DNA from: Myxococcota bacterium
GTDB taxonomy: Bacteria > Myxococcota_A > Bradymonadia > UBA7976 > UBA1532
Direction of reading: 5' to 3'
Assembly: GCA_023150895.1 (NCBI GenBank)
Contig: JAKLJY010000011.1
Span: forward strand, 36,129 to 100,128
Length of the DNA: 64,000 nt
Shown: one piece after another, positions 34,688 to 42,516 of the stretch
Position numbering within the stretch: position 1 is the stretch's first letter
How the letters are laid out: the number at the start of each line of letters is the position of its first letter
The notes under the pieces: model-generated
Database searches by the model: none
Seen by the model: the letters and a program-made list of their open reading frames with translations, nothing else
What the model was told of the DNA's origin: nothing
Program-made: the position numbers and the translations under genes

Positions 34688-35820
34688 TGCTGGTCTACTT
34701 CCTTCAAGGTCTCGTTCCCCACTATCGGGTGCCGTTCTTCACCCGCCTGGCCGCCTGCCCCGGCTTCGAACTCGAAGTTCACGCCAGCCCCGTCGTTCCC
34801 GGGCAAAGCCTCACAACCGCGGCGGAGTGCCTCGATCGCTCTCCCTTCCCCTGTCACATGCACCGCTGCTCAGCCCTTGCGGGAGGGCGCCTGTTCTGGC
34901 AGGCCGACCTTTGGCTGCCCCGGCGCTTCGGTCGAGGCGACGTCTTCGTTCTACCGGGGGCGCCACGCTTCATTCGCAGCTTTCCGCTCGCCACCGAAGC
35001 GCGGGCTCGCGGCGCCTCGGTGCTCTGGTTCAGTCAGGGCTTTGGCGTGGGGGCATCAGCGCTGCGGGTCGCCGCGAGGCACTTGGCGGCCCGCCTCTGC
35101 CAACACGCCGTCTTGTATACCCAGACCGAGGTCGATGCGTACGTCGACCGTGGGTTTCCGGCCGACCGCATCACGGCAATGAACAATGCACTCGACCAAG
35201 GTCCGATCCGCGAGGCGGCTGCGAACACGTCTGCCGAAGTGGTTGGCACCTTGCGCGAGGCCCACGGTCTCGATGGGCGACGGATTGTCCTGTGCGTCGG
35301 GCGGTTGACCGCAAAGACGGAGGCCACCGTCCTCATCGACGCGATCGAGCGCCTCCCACCGGACTATGTCGCCGTCTTCATCGGCGGGGGCGAGGATACC
35401 CCGGTCGTCCAGGCCCATGTGGCGGAGCGGCGGCTCGAAGCGCGGGTTCGCATGATTGGACCCGTGTACGCCGAGCGAGCGCTTGCCCCCTGGTTCGCCT
35501 TGGCCGACGTGTTCGCCTACCCAGGCGGCATCGGCCTCTCGATCCTCCACGCGTTCGGATACGGCGTCCCGGTCGTGACGCACTCGGATCCGAACGCGCA
35601 GATGCCGGAGTTCGCCGCGTTGCGTCCCGGCGTCAACGGCGAGGTCTTCCCTCGCGGAGACGCCTCTGCGCTCGCCCGCGTTCTCCAGGAGATCTGCGAG
35701 ACGCCGGAGCGCCGTGCACGCCTCGCAATGGGAGCCCGGGAGACGGTGGCGACCGGCTGGAACATCGACGATATGGTCGCTCGTTTCGCGGCTGCCATTC
35801 GGGTCGCTGCTCGGCGCTGA
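34687..35820 (+). CDS. Second GT-B glycosyltransferase with repeat insertion
   Basis: Glycosyltransferase of 377 residues, coupled to the preceding one (TGATG); an in-frame ATG at 34678 would add three residues. Signature segments are LVYFLQGLVPHYRVPFF at the N-terminus, RIVLCVGRLTAKTEATVLID, YVAVFIGGGEDTPVVQ and WFALADVFAYPGGIGLSILH, followed by AFGYGVPVVTHSDPN. Just before the donor domain a repeat unit adds AEVVGT. The usual EGxGL donor motif is replaced by PGGIGLSIL. It converges on the M15 peptidase gene across 5 bp. Confidence 0.85.
   Translation: MLVYFLQGLVPHYRVPFFTRLAACPGFELEVHASPVVPGQSLTTAAECLDRSPFPCHMHRCSALAGGRLFWQADLWLPRRFGRGDVFVLPGAPRFIRSFPLATEARARGASVLWFSQGFGVGASALRVAARHLAARLCQHAVLYTQTEVDAYVDRGFPADRITAMNNALDQGPIREAAANTSAEVVGTLREAHGLDGRRIVLCVGRLTAKTEATVLIDAIERLPPDYVAVFIGGGEDTPVVQAHVAERRLEARVRMIGPVYAERALAPWFALADVFAYPGGIGLSILHAFGYGVPVVTHSDPNAQMPEFAALRPGVNGEVFPRGDASALARVLQEICETPERRARLAMGARETVATGWNIDDMVARFAAAIRVAARR
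35235..35253 (+). repeat. Single dispersed-repeat unit in the second glycosyltransferase
   Basis: CGAAGTGGTTGGCACCTTG, read EVVGTL, lies exactly at the hinge between the acceptor and donor halves of the GT-B fold. Confidence 0.8.
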
Positions 35821-35825
35821 ATCGC

Positions 35826-36578
35826 TCACCGGGGCGGGCTGCGGGCGCACAGCAACTCCGGGCGGTACTCGAAGTGCATCGTGTCGAAGTGGGCCCATCG
35901 GCCCCCCCAGATGAAGCCGTGGCGCTCGAAGACCTCGACGACCTCGCGCGGAAAGCGATTCTCGTACGGCGGTGGCGCCGCGTCGCGGGTCGCACCCGGA
36001 ACCCATCGCCAATAGTTCGAGAATTCGATTCCGACGTCGATGGCGATCCCGTAGCTGTGAAGACTCCGCACCGCCGAACCCTTGATGGTTCTCCAATTAT
36101 AGGTGCCCGATGTGTGGGTGAAGTACCGCCGGAAACGGCGGGGGAGTCGGTCGAGATCGGTCGCGACGGCCTGAAGGTGTCGCGCCACTCCGTTTCGACG
36201 CGACACGCGGACGTTTCGCCCGAACCAGCGGACCGTGACCAGATGCTCGGTGACCTTGGCCGGGGCGTCGCCGTAGGCGGCCTCGAACAGGCGCTCGAAT
36301 CGAATGCGCCCGGGATCCGTCGTCGGGAAGGGGGGCCATTCGCTCGCGCTCGGGTATGGCCAGACGAACATGTCCTCCGGATCGGGCTCGTAGAACCGTT
36401 CGTCGATCGTCTTGGAACGCCCGTCATCCCACGGAATCCGATCCCCGTTGCACAGAACCAGTGAGTTGGGCGCCTCGAATCCGCACAGGACTTCGGGGTA
36501 GCTCTGGACGAGACAGGTCGCGGCATCGGGTAGACCCAACAAGCTCACGACGAGGACCGCTGGAAGTGGCAAGGGCAT
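35826..36578 (-). CDS. M15-family (D-Ala-D-Ala carboxypeptidase-like) secreted peptidase
   Basis: Exported zinc peptidase of 250 residues, signal peptide MPLPLPAVLVVSLLGLPDA. The M15 zinc motif is complete: SLHSYGIAIDV (His and Asp ligands) and, near the C-terminus, HFDTMHFEYRPELL, which holds the third ligand and catalytic Glu. Such enzymes trim peptidoglycan peptides or act as VanY-like or endolysin-type hydrolases. ATG 36578 is the only in-frame start that yields a clean signal peptide. Divergent from the next lipoprotein gene. Confidence 0.85.
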   Translation of the reverse strand: MPLPLPAVLVVSLLGLPDAATCLVQSYPEVLCGFEAPNSLVLCNGDRIPWDDGRSKTIDERFYEPDPEDMFVWPYPSASEWPPFPTTDPGRIRFERLFEAAYGDAPAKVTEHLVTVRWFGRNVRVSRRNGVARHLQAVATDLDRLPRRFRRYFTHTSGTYNWRTIKGSAVRSLHSYGIAIDVGIEFSNYWRWVPGATRDAAPPPYENRFPREVVEVFERHGFIWGGRWAHFDTMHFEYRPELLCARSPPR

Positions 36579-36648
36579 GTGGAGAGCATCGCCTGACCGG
36601 CCACCGCGCGAGAAGATGCACCGGGAAAAAGGCGCTATCATTGGCGTC

Positions 36649-37575
36649 ATGCCCACCCCATTGCGTCCCTTCGTGTTCGCGGCGCTCGCAGTGTCGGCGG
36701 CCGCCGCGTGTGGACCGCAGCACCGAGGTGCACGAGACAGCGGTCCGGACGAAGTGCCTGGCACCTCGGCAGACGAAGTGCCTGGCACCTCGGACGCGGG
36801 TGACGTGGCGGACGAAGTGCCTGGCACCTCGATCAAACCCTTTCGCCGGAGGCCGTGGTGGCACCTCGGGTTGGGCGTCGCCCTGAAGGACAGCCGCCGC
36901 CGGGACGCGGACGGGGTCTTCATCGGCTACGCCGGCTACGGCGTCACCGACGACGAGGTTCGGGCGTGGGTGACGGCGCTTTATGAGACCGAGCTGGCTG
37001 CCCGGGGGGTCCGGTACGTCTACGCCGTGCGCGGACCCGCGGACGTGGGCTACGATGCGCGCGAGCTCGCGAACTCGTCGCTCGTCGAGGACCTCTTGCC
37101 GCGCATGGCGGCGAGCGAGCGGCCGGTGCTCGTCGCGGCCCACTCTTCGGGTGCGTTCGTCGCCTGTGAGCTCTTCGAGCAGCTCTTTCTCGGGGATTTC
37201 GATCCCGAGCGGATCGCCGTCGATCGGGTGGTCTATTTCAACCTCGACGGCGCGCAGGGGTGTCTCGACGAGGCCGCCGTCGGGCAACTCCACCAATTGG
37301 CGTTCGTCGACGCGCGGGGACCGCATGGGGTCTCATTGAACGCGCCGAGCATGGCCGAGGGGGCACATCGGTTCCCGGACGCGCTCCACCTGACGCATGA
37401 CGCCCGTGCGAGTGGCTGCGCCCCGGGCGGTCGGATGTGCCTCCACGTGACGTTGGTCAACACCCGCCCGCACGACCCGATCTCGGGAAATCGAACGGCG
37501 GACTACACGGATTTCACCGACCGGCCAGTCAACGCGTTCTACCTTTCGGCCGTGCTCGGACCGGCCGCGCGCTGA
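36649..37575 (+). CDS. Alpha/beta-hydrolase-like lipoprotein with repeat linker
   Basis: Lipoprotein of 308 residues (lipobox AAAC). Residues about 34-61 are three EVPGTS units separated by short spacers. The remainder has a hydrolase-like core: YVYAVRGPADVGYDARE, VLVAAHSSGAFVACELFEQ with a candidate nucleophile Ser in AHSSGA, and RVVYFNLDGAQGCLD. A His near NTRPHDPISGN could complete a triad. The fold assignment is from pattern only. A TATCAT box ends 7 bp before the ATG, suggesting a leaderless message. Confidence 0.7.
   Translation: MPTPLRPFVFAALAVSAAAACGPQHRGARDSGPDEVPGTSADEVPGTSDAGDVADEVPGTSIKPFRRRPWWHLGLGVALKDSRRRDADGVFIGYAGYGVTDDEVRAWVTALYETELAARGVRYVYAVRGPADVGYDARELANSSLVEDLLPRMAASERPVLVAAHSSGAFVACELFEQLFLGDFDPERIAVDRVVYFNLDGAQGCLDEAAVGQLHQLAFVDARGPHGVSLNAPSMAEGAHRFPDALHLTHDARASGCAPGGRMCLHVTLVNTRPHDPISGNRTADYTDFTDRPVNAFYLSAVLGPAAR
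36750..36831 (+). repeat. Three dispersed-repeat units in the hydrolase lipoprotein
   Basis: CGAAGTGCCTGGCACCTCG at 36750-36768, 36774-36792 and 36813-36831, in frame as DEVPGTS directly after the lipobox linker. A partial copy (CCGAGGTGCACGAG) starts near 36723. Confidence 0.93.
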
Positions 37576-37608
37576 GCGCCGTCGCCGCGGTCGGACCAGG
37601 CTCGACCC

Positions 37609-38220
37609 TCAGTCGTTGCCGCTGATGCCGGGGCACTTCGTGTCGATGGCCGCGCAGGCCGGCGGCTTGGACTGCTGCCCGGCGAACAGTGCCTGCAGTG
37701 CGTCCTGATCGTCCGCGAGCGCGCATCCGTCCCGCAGCGTGCCCACGAGCGACTTGACCCCGGCGATCGTCTCGTCGGCGCAGGCCTCGAGCTCGTCGAC
37801 CGTGACGGCGCAGTCTGCGTCCGCGCTTTGCAGAGCACAGTCGCCGTCTTCGACCTCGAATCCGCCGCTGGCCTTGCACTCCGCGGCGCCCTCTTCGCAG
37901 GCCTCCGGGGTCGTGTTGCCCGTAAATGCTGCGAGGAGTAGCCCGGAGAGCGTGCAGAGGGCCGCCTGCGTCTCGGCGTCGCCGAGCTCAGCGAGGAGAT
38001 GCTCCTTGCCGGCGTCGCAGAGCGCCTGCCTCTCGTCGCTGCTCAGGTCCTTGATGGCCTTGGACCCCTCGACGCCGGTACTGGCGGTGTAGTTCGCCGG
38101 GGCGGCGGCCGCGCTGCCGCTCCCCGCGCCGCCATCACCCTCGGTGTCGTCGTCGCCCCCGCAGCCGGTCGTGATCGGGATCATCGCGGTCGTCATCAGG
38201 AGGACGCAGAAAGATCTCAT
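37609..38220 (-). CDS. Cys-rich lipoprotein of unknown function
   Basis: Lipoprotein of 203 residues with lipobox TTGC and an Asp/Gly-rich linker. The mature part is helical with evenly spaced Cys residues (ERQALCDAGKEHLLAEL, AALCTLSGLLLAAF, TPEACEEGAAECKASGG, ELEACADETIAGVKSL). This is the common pattern of helical, disulphide-linked Myxococcota lipoproteins of unknown role. ATG 38220 is favoured because AAGGAA lies about 9 bp upstream. It converges on the preceding hydrolase gene. Confidence 0.75.
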   Translation of the reverse strand: MRSFCVLLMTTAMIPITTGCGGDDDTEGDGGAGSGSAAAAPANYTASTGVEGSKAIKDLSSDERQALCDAGKEHLLAELGDAETQAALCTLSGLLLAAFTGNTTPEACEEGAAECKASGGFEVEDGDCALQSADADCAVTVDELEACADETIAGVKSLVGTLRDGCALADDQDALQALFAGQQSKPPACAAIDTKCPGISGND

Positions 38221-38325
38221 CGGGCGTTCCTTTTGCAGGGTGAAAGGGTGCCTGCGCATCGAACGGGGCTGCGGGTCCGAACTCGCCCCGACCGAAGACT
38301 CCGACGGTCGACCGGGCAGGCGTAT

Positions 38326-38979
38326 TCACCGCAGCGACGCACCCTCGGTCGCGCCGTGGCGCGTTCGCGCGTCGAAGTCCCGGTCGGCGGCTCGCCAGAG
38401 GGCGACGATGCCGTGTGCCATGCGGTTGGCGACGCGCTCCGTGGCGGTGCAGTCGGGCTGCGGCAGGAGCTGGGTCAGCCGCCGCTGGATGGCGGCGCCC
38501 GCCTCGAGTCCGTGTCGCCGATGGGTCTCCTCATGCCGGCGCAGCGCCGTCATGAACCGTTGCCACCGCGCGGTCACCTCCGGTGGCGCAGCGTGCGCCC
38601 TCACCCATCGGGGATAAGTCGTGCGCAGGGTGACCCGGGTCTGGGCGGTCGCCACGCGGCACCCCCGGACGTCGTTCGCGTATGTGAAGCGCCAGTCGAG
38701 GTGCCAGCGGGTCCGCCCGACGAAACGCTCGCCGTCGATGACCGGACCCGCGGCATCGATCGCACGGCGAAGGGCTTCGATGCTCTCTCCGTCGACGTCG
38801 TAGGCGTCCTCGTCCCCTTCGACGAGCAGACCGGCCGGCGCGATGAACGGGCCCTCGGGCGCCCTGGGCGGCGGGGCGCCGGCGCAGCCCGTCAGCACGA
38901 TGAGGCCGATCGTCGCCGCGGTGGCGACGAGGCCGGCGCTCGTGCGCGGTCGATGGCGCGCGGCCGCCGTCGCGGTCAC
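38326..38979 (-). CDS. DUF922-type secreted zinc protease-like protein
   Basis: Exported protein of 217 residues from GTG 38979, whose GTGA overlaps the dedA stop. Lipobox LTGC. The core has HLDWRFTYANDVRGCRVATA, WQRFMTALRRHEETHRRHG and the metalloprotease-type motif HEETH, matching the DUF922 family of predicted secreted Zn-dependent proteases. Proteolysis is not demonstrated for most members. Likely cotranscribed with dedA. Confidence 0.75.
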   Translation of the reverse strand: MTATAAARHRPRTSAGLVATAATIGLIVLTGCAGAPPPRAPEGPFIAPAGLLVEGDEDAYDVDGESIEALRRAIDAAGPVIDGERFVGRTRWHLDWRFTYANDVRGCRVATAQTRVTLRTTYPRWVRAHAAPPEVTARWQRFMTALRRHEETHRRHGLEAGAAIQRRLTQLLPQPDCTATERVANRMAHGIVALWRAADRDFDARTRHGATEGASLR

Positions 38980-39614
38980 GCGGGGGGCTGCGGTCCGTCG
39001 CCGACCGCGGCCTGGCGAGTGGCTCGGCGCTTCTTGAGGTGGTTCCAGGCCAGCAGGCCCACCACGACGATGGCGGCCGAGATCGCCAGGACCCAGGTCT
39101 GGTACTCCTTGGCAATCTCGAGAATGTCGTGCCAGTTCTCGCCGAAAATCCAGCCCAGGTAGATCCATACGGGCACCGAGATGAGCGCGGCGAGAAAGTC
39201 CATCAAGAGGAACTTGCTGAAGGAGTAGTTGGCGATCCCCGCCGAGAGGAACACCGCGCCGCGGATGCCGGCCACGAATCGACCGAAGAAGACCGTCCAC
39301 ATGCCGTACTTCTCGAAGAAGGCATGGACCTTCTCGCGTCGTTCGTGGGTGATGAGCTTCGACCAGCGCGGGCTGACCTCGGTGGCCGTCCCGATCCGGC
39401 GCCCGATGAAGAACAGGCACGAGTCGCCGATCAGGATGAACGCCATGCTGAGGAAGAAGTGCACATAGACGTCGATCTTCCCGGCGCCGGCCATGGCGCC
39501 GCCGAAGATGAGCGGGATGTCCTCCGGGAGCGGCACGCCGAGGCCGGCGAGCATCAACCAGACGGCGATGCCGACGTATGAGAACTCTTCGAGGTAGTGG
39601 GTGAGGAATTCCAC
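38976..39614 (-). CDS. DedA family membrane protein
   Basis: Inner-membrane protein of 212 residues in the DedA/VTT (SNARE-associated) family, which flip undecaprenyl phosphate or other lipids. Visible motifs: MLAGLGVPLPEDIPLIFGGA, FILIGDSCLFFIGRRIG, KYGMWTVFFGRFVAGIRGAV with the conserved F..R..PG-like stretch read here as GRFVAGIRG, and a last helix LAISAAIVVVGLLAW before a basic tail. Its stop overlaps the DUF922 start. Confidence 0.88.
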   Translation of the reverse strand: MEFLTHYLEEFSYVGIAVWLMLAGLGVPLPEDIPLIFGGAMAGAGKIDVYVHFFLSMAFILIGDSCLFFIGRRIGTATEVSPRWSKLITHERREKVHAFFEKYGMWTVFFGRFVAGIRGAVFLSAGIANYSFSKFLLMDFLAALISVPVWIYLGWIFGENWHDILEIAKEYQTWVLAISAAIVVVGLLAWNHLKKRRATRQAAVGDGPQPPA

Positions 39615-39632
39615 GGTCTGCTTCCGTTCGCG

Positions 39633-40403
39633 TCAGAGGTGCTGCCGGAGCGCGGCCTTGCGGGCCGCCTCGCGCTCTTCGGGGGAGGGGCCCTTCGAAC
39701 GTCGGGCCTCCTCGAGGGCCGCCGCGCGCTCGGCGAGCGACTTGAGGTACGCGTCGACGCGCTCCTTCTGCTCACGTCCGTGATAGACGAGGCGCAGAAA
39801 CCCGCTCTGTCCTCCGGTGGCGGGCTGCTGATAGGCCTCGATGTCCGTCCCCGGTGCTTCGAAGACGTCGACGATGGGGGCGTTCGGCGCGTCGGCCCCT
39901 CGCCTGCGCTTGGCCGGCCCGTACTTTTCCGCCAGGAGGTCGAGCAGCTCGCCGGCCGCCTCGCGGTCCGATGCCGCGAACAAAACGCCGACCTCGGCGC
40001 CGGTGAGTCTCTCATCGAGAAAGTGCAGCACGACCTTGGCGTCCAGCGGGCCGAGCTCGACCCAGTAGAAGTGGGCGGACAGGCGAGCCTTGGAGGGCTT
40101 CGCCCTCGACAGACGCCGGATGTCGGCGGCGGGCTTCTTCTTCAACCGCGCGAGGCGCACCTTTTCGTCCCGCTCGGCGCGGAGGACCTTCGCTTCGAAG
40201 AGGACGGGCTCGGCGTCGGTCCTCGGAGCGACGCGGATCTTGCCGAGCTTCTTGGTGACCGCGCGCAGGCTCTCGCCCCACTCGAACGGCCCGTATCCGG
40301 CCTGCACGCCGCTCGGCACGCCGAACACGCCGAGCGCGACCGCGACCGCCAGGAGCCAGGCCTGGGGCAGAACGCGATACGGCGGGCGGCAAAGGGCGAG
40401 CAT
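39633..40403 (-). CDS. Secreted hypothetical protein
   Basis: Protein of 256 residues with signal peptide (LLAVAVALGVFGVPSGVQA). The start of the mature part, GPFEWGESLRAVTKKLG, resembles small periplasmic proteins that begin with a 'FxWGxS' helix. A basic stretch (RLKKKPAADIRRLSRAK) and a predicted beta region (FYWVELGPLDAKVVLHF, SGFLRLVYHG) follow, with a charged helical C-terminus. No named family recognised. It lies 18 bp upstream of dedA on the same strand. Confidence 0.65.
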   Translation of the reverse strand: MLALCRPPYRVLPQAWLLAVAVALGVFGVPSGVQAGYGPFEWGESLRAVTKKLGKIRVAPRTDAEPVLFEAKVLRAERDEKVRLARLKKKPAADIRRLSRAKPSKARLSAHFYWVELGPLDAKVVLHFLDERLTGAEVGVLFAASDREAAGELLDLLAEKYGPAKRRRGADAPNAPIVDVFEAPGTDIEAYQQPATGGQSGFLRLVYHGREQKERVDAYLKSLAERAAALEEARRSKGPSPEEREAARKAALRQHL

Positions 40404-40446
40404 GGCGCCGCATCTTGGGGAGACGAACGCCCCGGGGTCAATGCGA

Positions 40447-40476
40447 TTGCGGTCCGGACCCTGCCGCCGGTAGGGT
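40447..40476 (+). promoter_or_regulatory. Putative leaderless promoter for the small membrane protein
   Basis: TTGCGG (40447-40452), an 18-bp spacer and TAGGGT (40471-40476), followed by 7 bp and the ATG at 40484. No Shine-Dalgarno fits in that distance. Confidence 0.4.
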
Positions 40477-40483
40477 ATCGGCC

Positions 40484-40675
40484 ATGCTCAGACTGATCGG
40501 ACTTCTGGTGGTGGTGGGCGGTGCCTTCGCGGGCGGCTTCTACGTCGGCGTCAAGCACCGCAACGACGAGCTCGTGCAGAACCCCGAGGAACTCCTGAAG
40601 GCCTACCAAGAGGCCCTCAAGACGCACGCGTCGGACAAAATGGAGAAGATCAAGAAGGTGATCCTGGAGGACTGA
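40484..40675 (+). CDS. Small single-span membrane protein
   Basis: Protein of 63 residues: one N-terminal hydrophobic helix (MLRLIGLLVVVGGAFAGGF) followed by a charged helix (NPEELLKAYQEALKTHASDK, then MEKIKKVILED). The design is that of a membrane-tethered coiled coil. It precedes the MopE/FGE gene by 4 bp and is likely cotranscribed. Function unknown. Its reality is supported by high third-position GC, a plausible promoter and tight spacing. Confidence 0.65.
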   Translation: MLRLIGLLVVVGGAFAGGFYVGVKHRNDELVQNPEELLKAYQEALKTHASDKMEKIKKVILED

Positions 40676-40679
40676 CATC

Positions 40680-42341
40680 GTGCGCACACTATCGAGCCGG
40701 CCCGGTCGCCGCCGGCTGGCGGTTCTCGCCGCCATCGTGGGTCTCTCCTTCGCATGCCAGGCAGAGGAGTCCTCGACGACCACTCCCGTGGCGGACGCCT
40801 CGACGGGCGAGGGCGGCGCGGGCGGCGCCGGGGCGACCGATCAGGATCGCGACGGCTACAGCGTCGACGACGGAGACTGCGACGACACCACGGCGCGGGT
40901 TCACCCGGAGCAGCGCGAAATCTGCGGGGATGGGGTCGATCAGAACTGCGACGGCGACGATCCGCCCTGTGACGACGACCGCGACGGCTTCAGCGAGGCC
41001 GATGGCGACTGCGACGACACGGAGTGGTCGATCAACCCGGAGGCGCTCGAGACGTGTGACGACGGGGTCGATCAGGACTGCGACGGCGCGGACCTCGCCT
41101 GCGACGCCGTCGACAACGACGGAGACCAATGGTCCGTGGCCGAGGGCGACTGCGACGACGCCAAGCCCTTCGTCTACCCCGGTGCGCCCGAACGCTGCGG
41201 CGACGGCAACGACGACGACTGTGACGGCGAAGACCCCCTGTGCCCCGACGCCGACCGCGACGCCGACGGCATCGACGACACCGTCGACGTCTGCCCCGAC
41301 ATCGCCGACGCGCTGCAGTCCGACCTCGACGGGGATGGGGTGGGGGACTTCTGCGACAACTGCCTCGAGGCCCGCAATCCCGATCAGGCGGACGCAGACG
41401 ACAATGGCCGGGGCGACGCGTGTGACGGAAACGTCGACACCGACATGGACGGGTTCACCGGCCTGATGGGCGACTGCGACGACGCCGATCCCACCAGCTA
41501 CCCCGGTGCCGAGGAAAGCTGCGACGGCGCGGTCGACAACGACTGCAACGGGTTCCCGAACGATGGCTGCCCGTCCGATGTCCGCAGCGCCCTCATCGCC
41601 ATCCCCGGCGGCGAGACGCTGCTCGGCAGCACCGACGCGGTCCCGGCCGACTGCGCGGGGGATCCCGCGATGCGCGATGAAAATTGTGACGAGCTGCCAC
41701 AACGAACCATCGTGCTCAGCCCGTTCGAAATCGAGGCCACCGAGGTCACCCACCGGCAATACGCCTACTGCGTCAGCCTGGGCCGATGCTCGCCGCCCTA
41801 TCGCAACGAGAGCCTGCCCACGAGCCTCCACCACGAGGATCCGGCCTATGCCGACCACCCGGTCGTTTTCGTGAGCCAAGGCCAGGCGGCCACCTACTGT
41901 GCGTTTGCGGGTCGCCGTCTGCCGACGGAGGCCGAGTGGGAGCGCGCCGCCCGGGGCAGCACGCCGCTCGAGCCGCACCGGTATCCGTGGGGGGATGCCG
42001 AGCCCGACTGTGCGCGCTCGAACCTCGCCCGCTGCCGCCCGGGTACGGAACGGGTCGGCACCCGACCGGGCGATGTCACGCCGCAGGGCGTCAAGGATCT
42101 CGGCGGAAACATCAAGGAAATGACGAGCGGGTACTACTCCGCCACGTGGTACGGCACCCTGCGGGACGGGCAGATGGACCCGCAGCCGCCCGACATGCGC
42201 GGCGACCGCGACGTGATCAGCGTCCGCGGCGGCGCCTACGAGACGCAGGCCGCCTTCTCGACGATCACCTACCGCGGTTTCGGTGCGCTGATGGGGGCCC
42301 GGGACCGCCGCCCCGAGGTCGGCTTCCGCTGCGTCCGGTGA
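40680..42341 (+). CDS. MopE-type metal-binding lipoprotein fused to FGE-sulfatase domain
   Basis: Secreted protein of 553 residues from GTG 40680 (CTGGAGG upstream), lipobox SFAC. Residues 55-300 hold five putative metal-binding motifs (DGDCDD...DGVDQ(N/D)CDG) and a thrombospondin type 3-like stretch (DADGIDDTVDVCPD). Residues about 300-550 are an FGE-sulfatase/SUMF1 domain: LIAIPGGETLLGSTD, PFEIEATEVTHRQYAYCV, AGRRLPTEAEWERAARG and VGFRCVR. The domain could be an oxidase-like or binding module. The combination is typical of Myxococcota surface proteins. Confidence 0.85.
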   Translation: MRTLSSRPGRRRLAVLAAIVGLSFACQAEESSTTTPVADASTGEGGAGGAGATDQDRDGYSVDDGDCDDTTARVHPEQREICGDGVDQNCDGDDPPCDDDRDGFSEADGDCDDTEWSINPEALETCDDGVDQDCDGADLACDAVDNDGDQWSVAEGDCDDAKPFVYPGAPERCGDGNDDDCDGEDPLCPDADRDADGIDDTVDVCPDIADALQSDLDGDGVGDFCDNCLEARNPDQADADDNGRGDACDGNVDTDMDGFTGLMGDCDDADPTSYPGAEESCDGAVDNDCNGFPNDGCPSDVRSALIAIPGGETLLGSTDAVPADCAGDPAMRDENCDELPQRTIVLSPFEIEATEVTHRQYAYCVSLGRCSPPYRNESLPTSLHHEDPAYADHPVVFVSQGQAATYCAFAGRRLPTEAEWERAARGSTPLEPHRYPWGDAEPDCARSNLARCRPGTERVGTRPGDVTPQGVKDLGGNIKEMTSGYYSATWYGTLRDGQMDPQPPDMRGDRDVISVRGGAYETQAAFSTITYRGFGALMGARDRRPEVGFRCVR

Positions 42342-42388
42342 GGCGACCCGGGGCGCCTCGAATTCGCCAAAAAAGCGCGCGCAGGGAC

Positions 42389-42417
42389 TTGGGCGCGGCG
42401 CGCACATAGGGGATATT
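42389..42417 (+). promoter_or_regulatory. Putative promoter for the acyl-CoA synthetase
   Basis: TTGGGC (42389-42394), a 17-bp spacer and GATATT (42412-42417) lie in the 175-bp gap before the gene. The predicted leader is about 90 nt. Confidence 0.4.
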
Positions 42418-42516
42418 CCTCGCGCCGCGGGCCCGAAGGGGGAAGTCCGCGCGACCACCGCGGCGCCGCGACCATCCCGTCCCAGTGAGTGACGGACGAT
42501 TCAGAGGAGCGTGAAC

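Noticed and set aside
38690..38712. CGAGGTGCCAGCGG in the DUF922 gene
   Set aside because: Only the first 12 bases resemble the unit and the encoded WHLDWR fits the family, so I treat it as chance.
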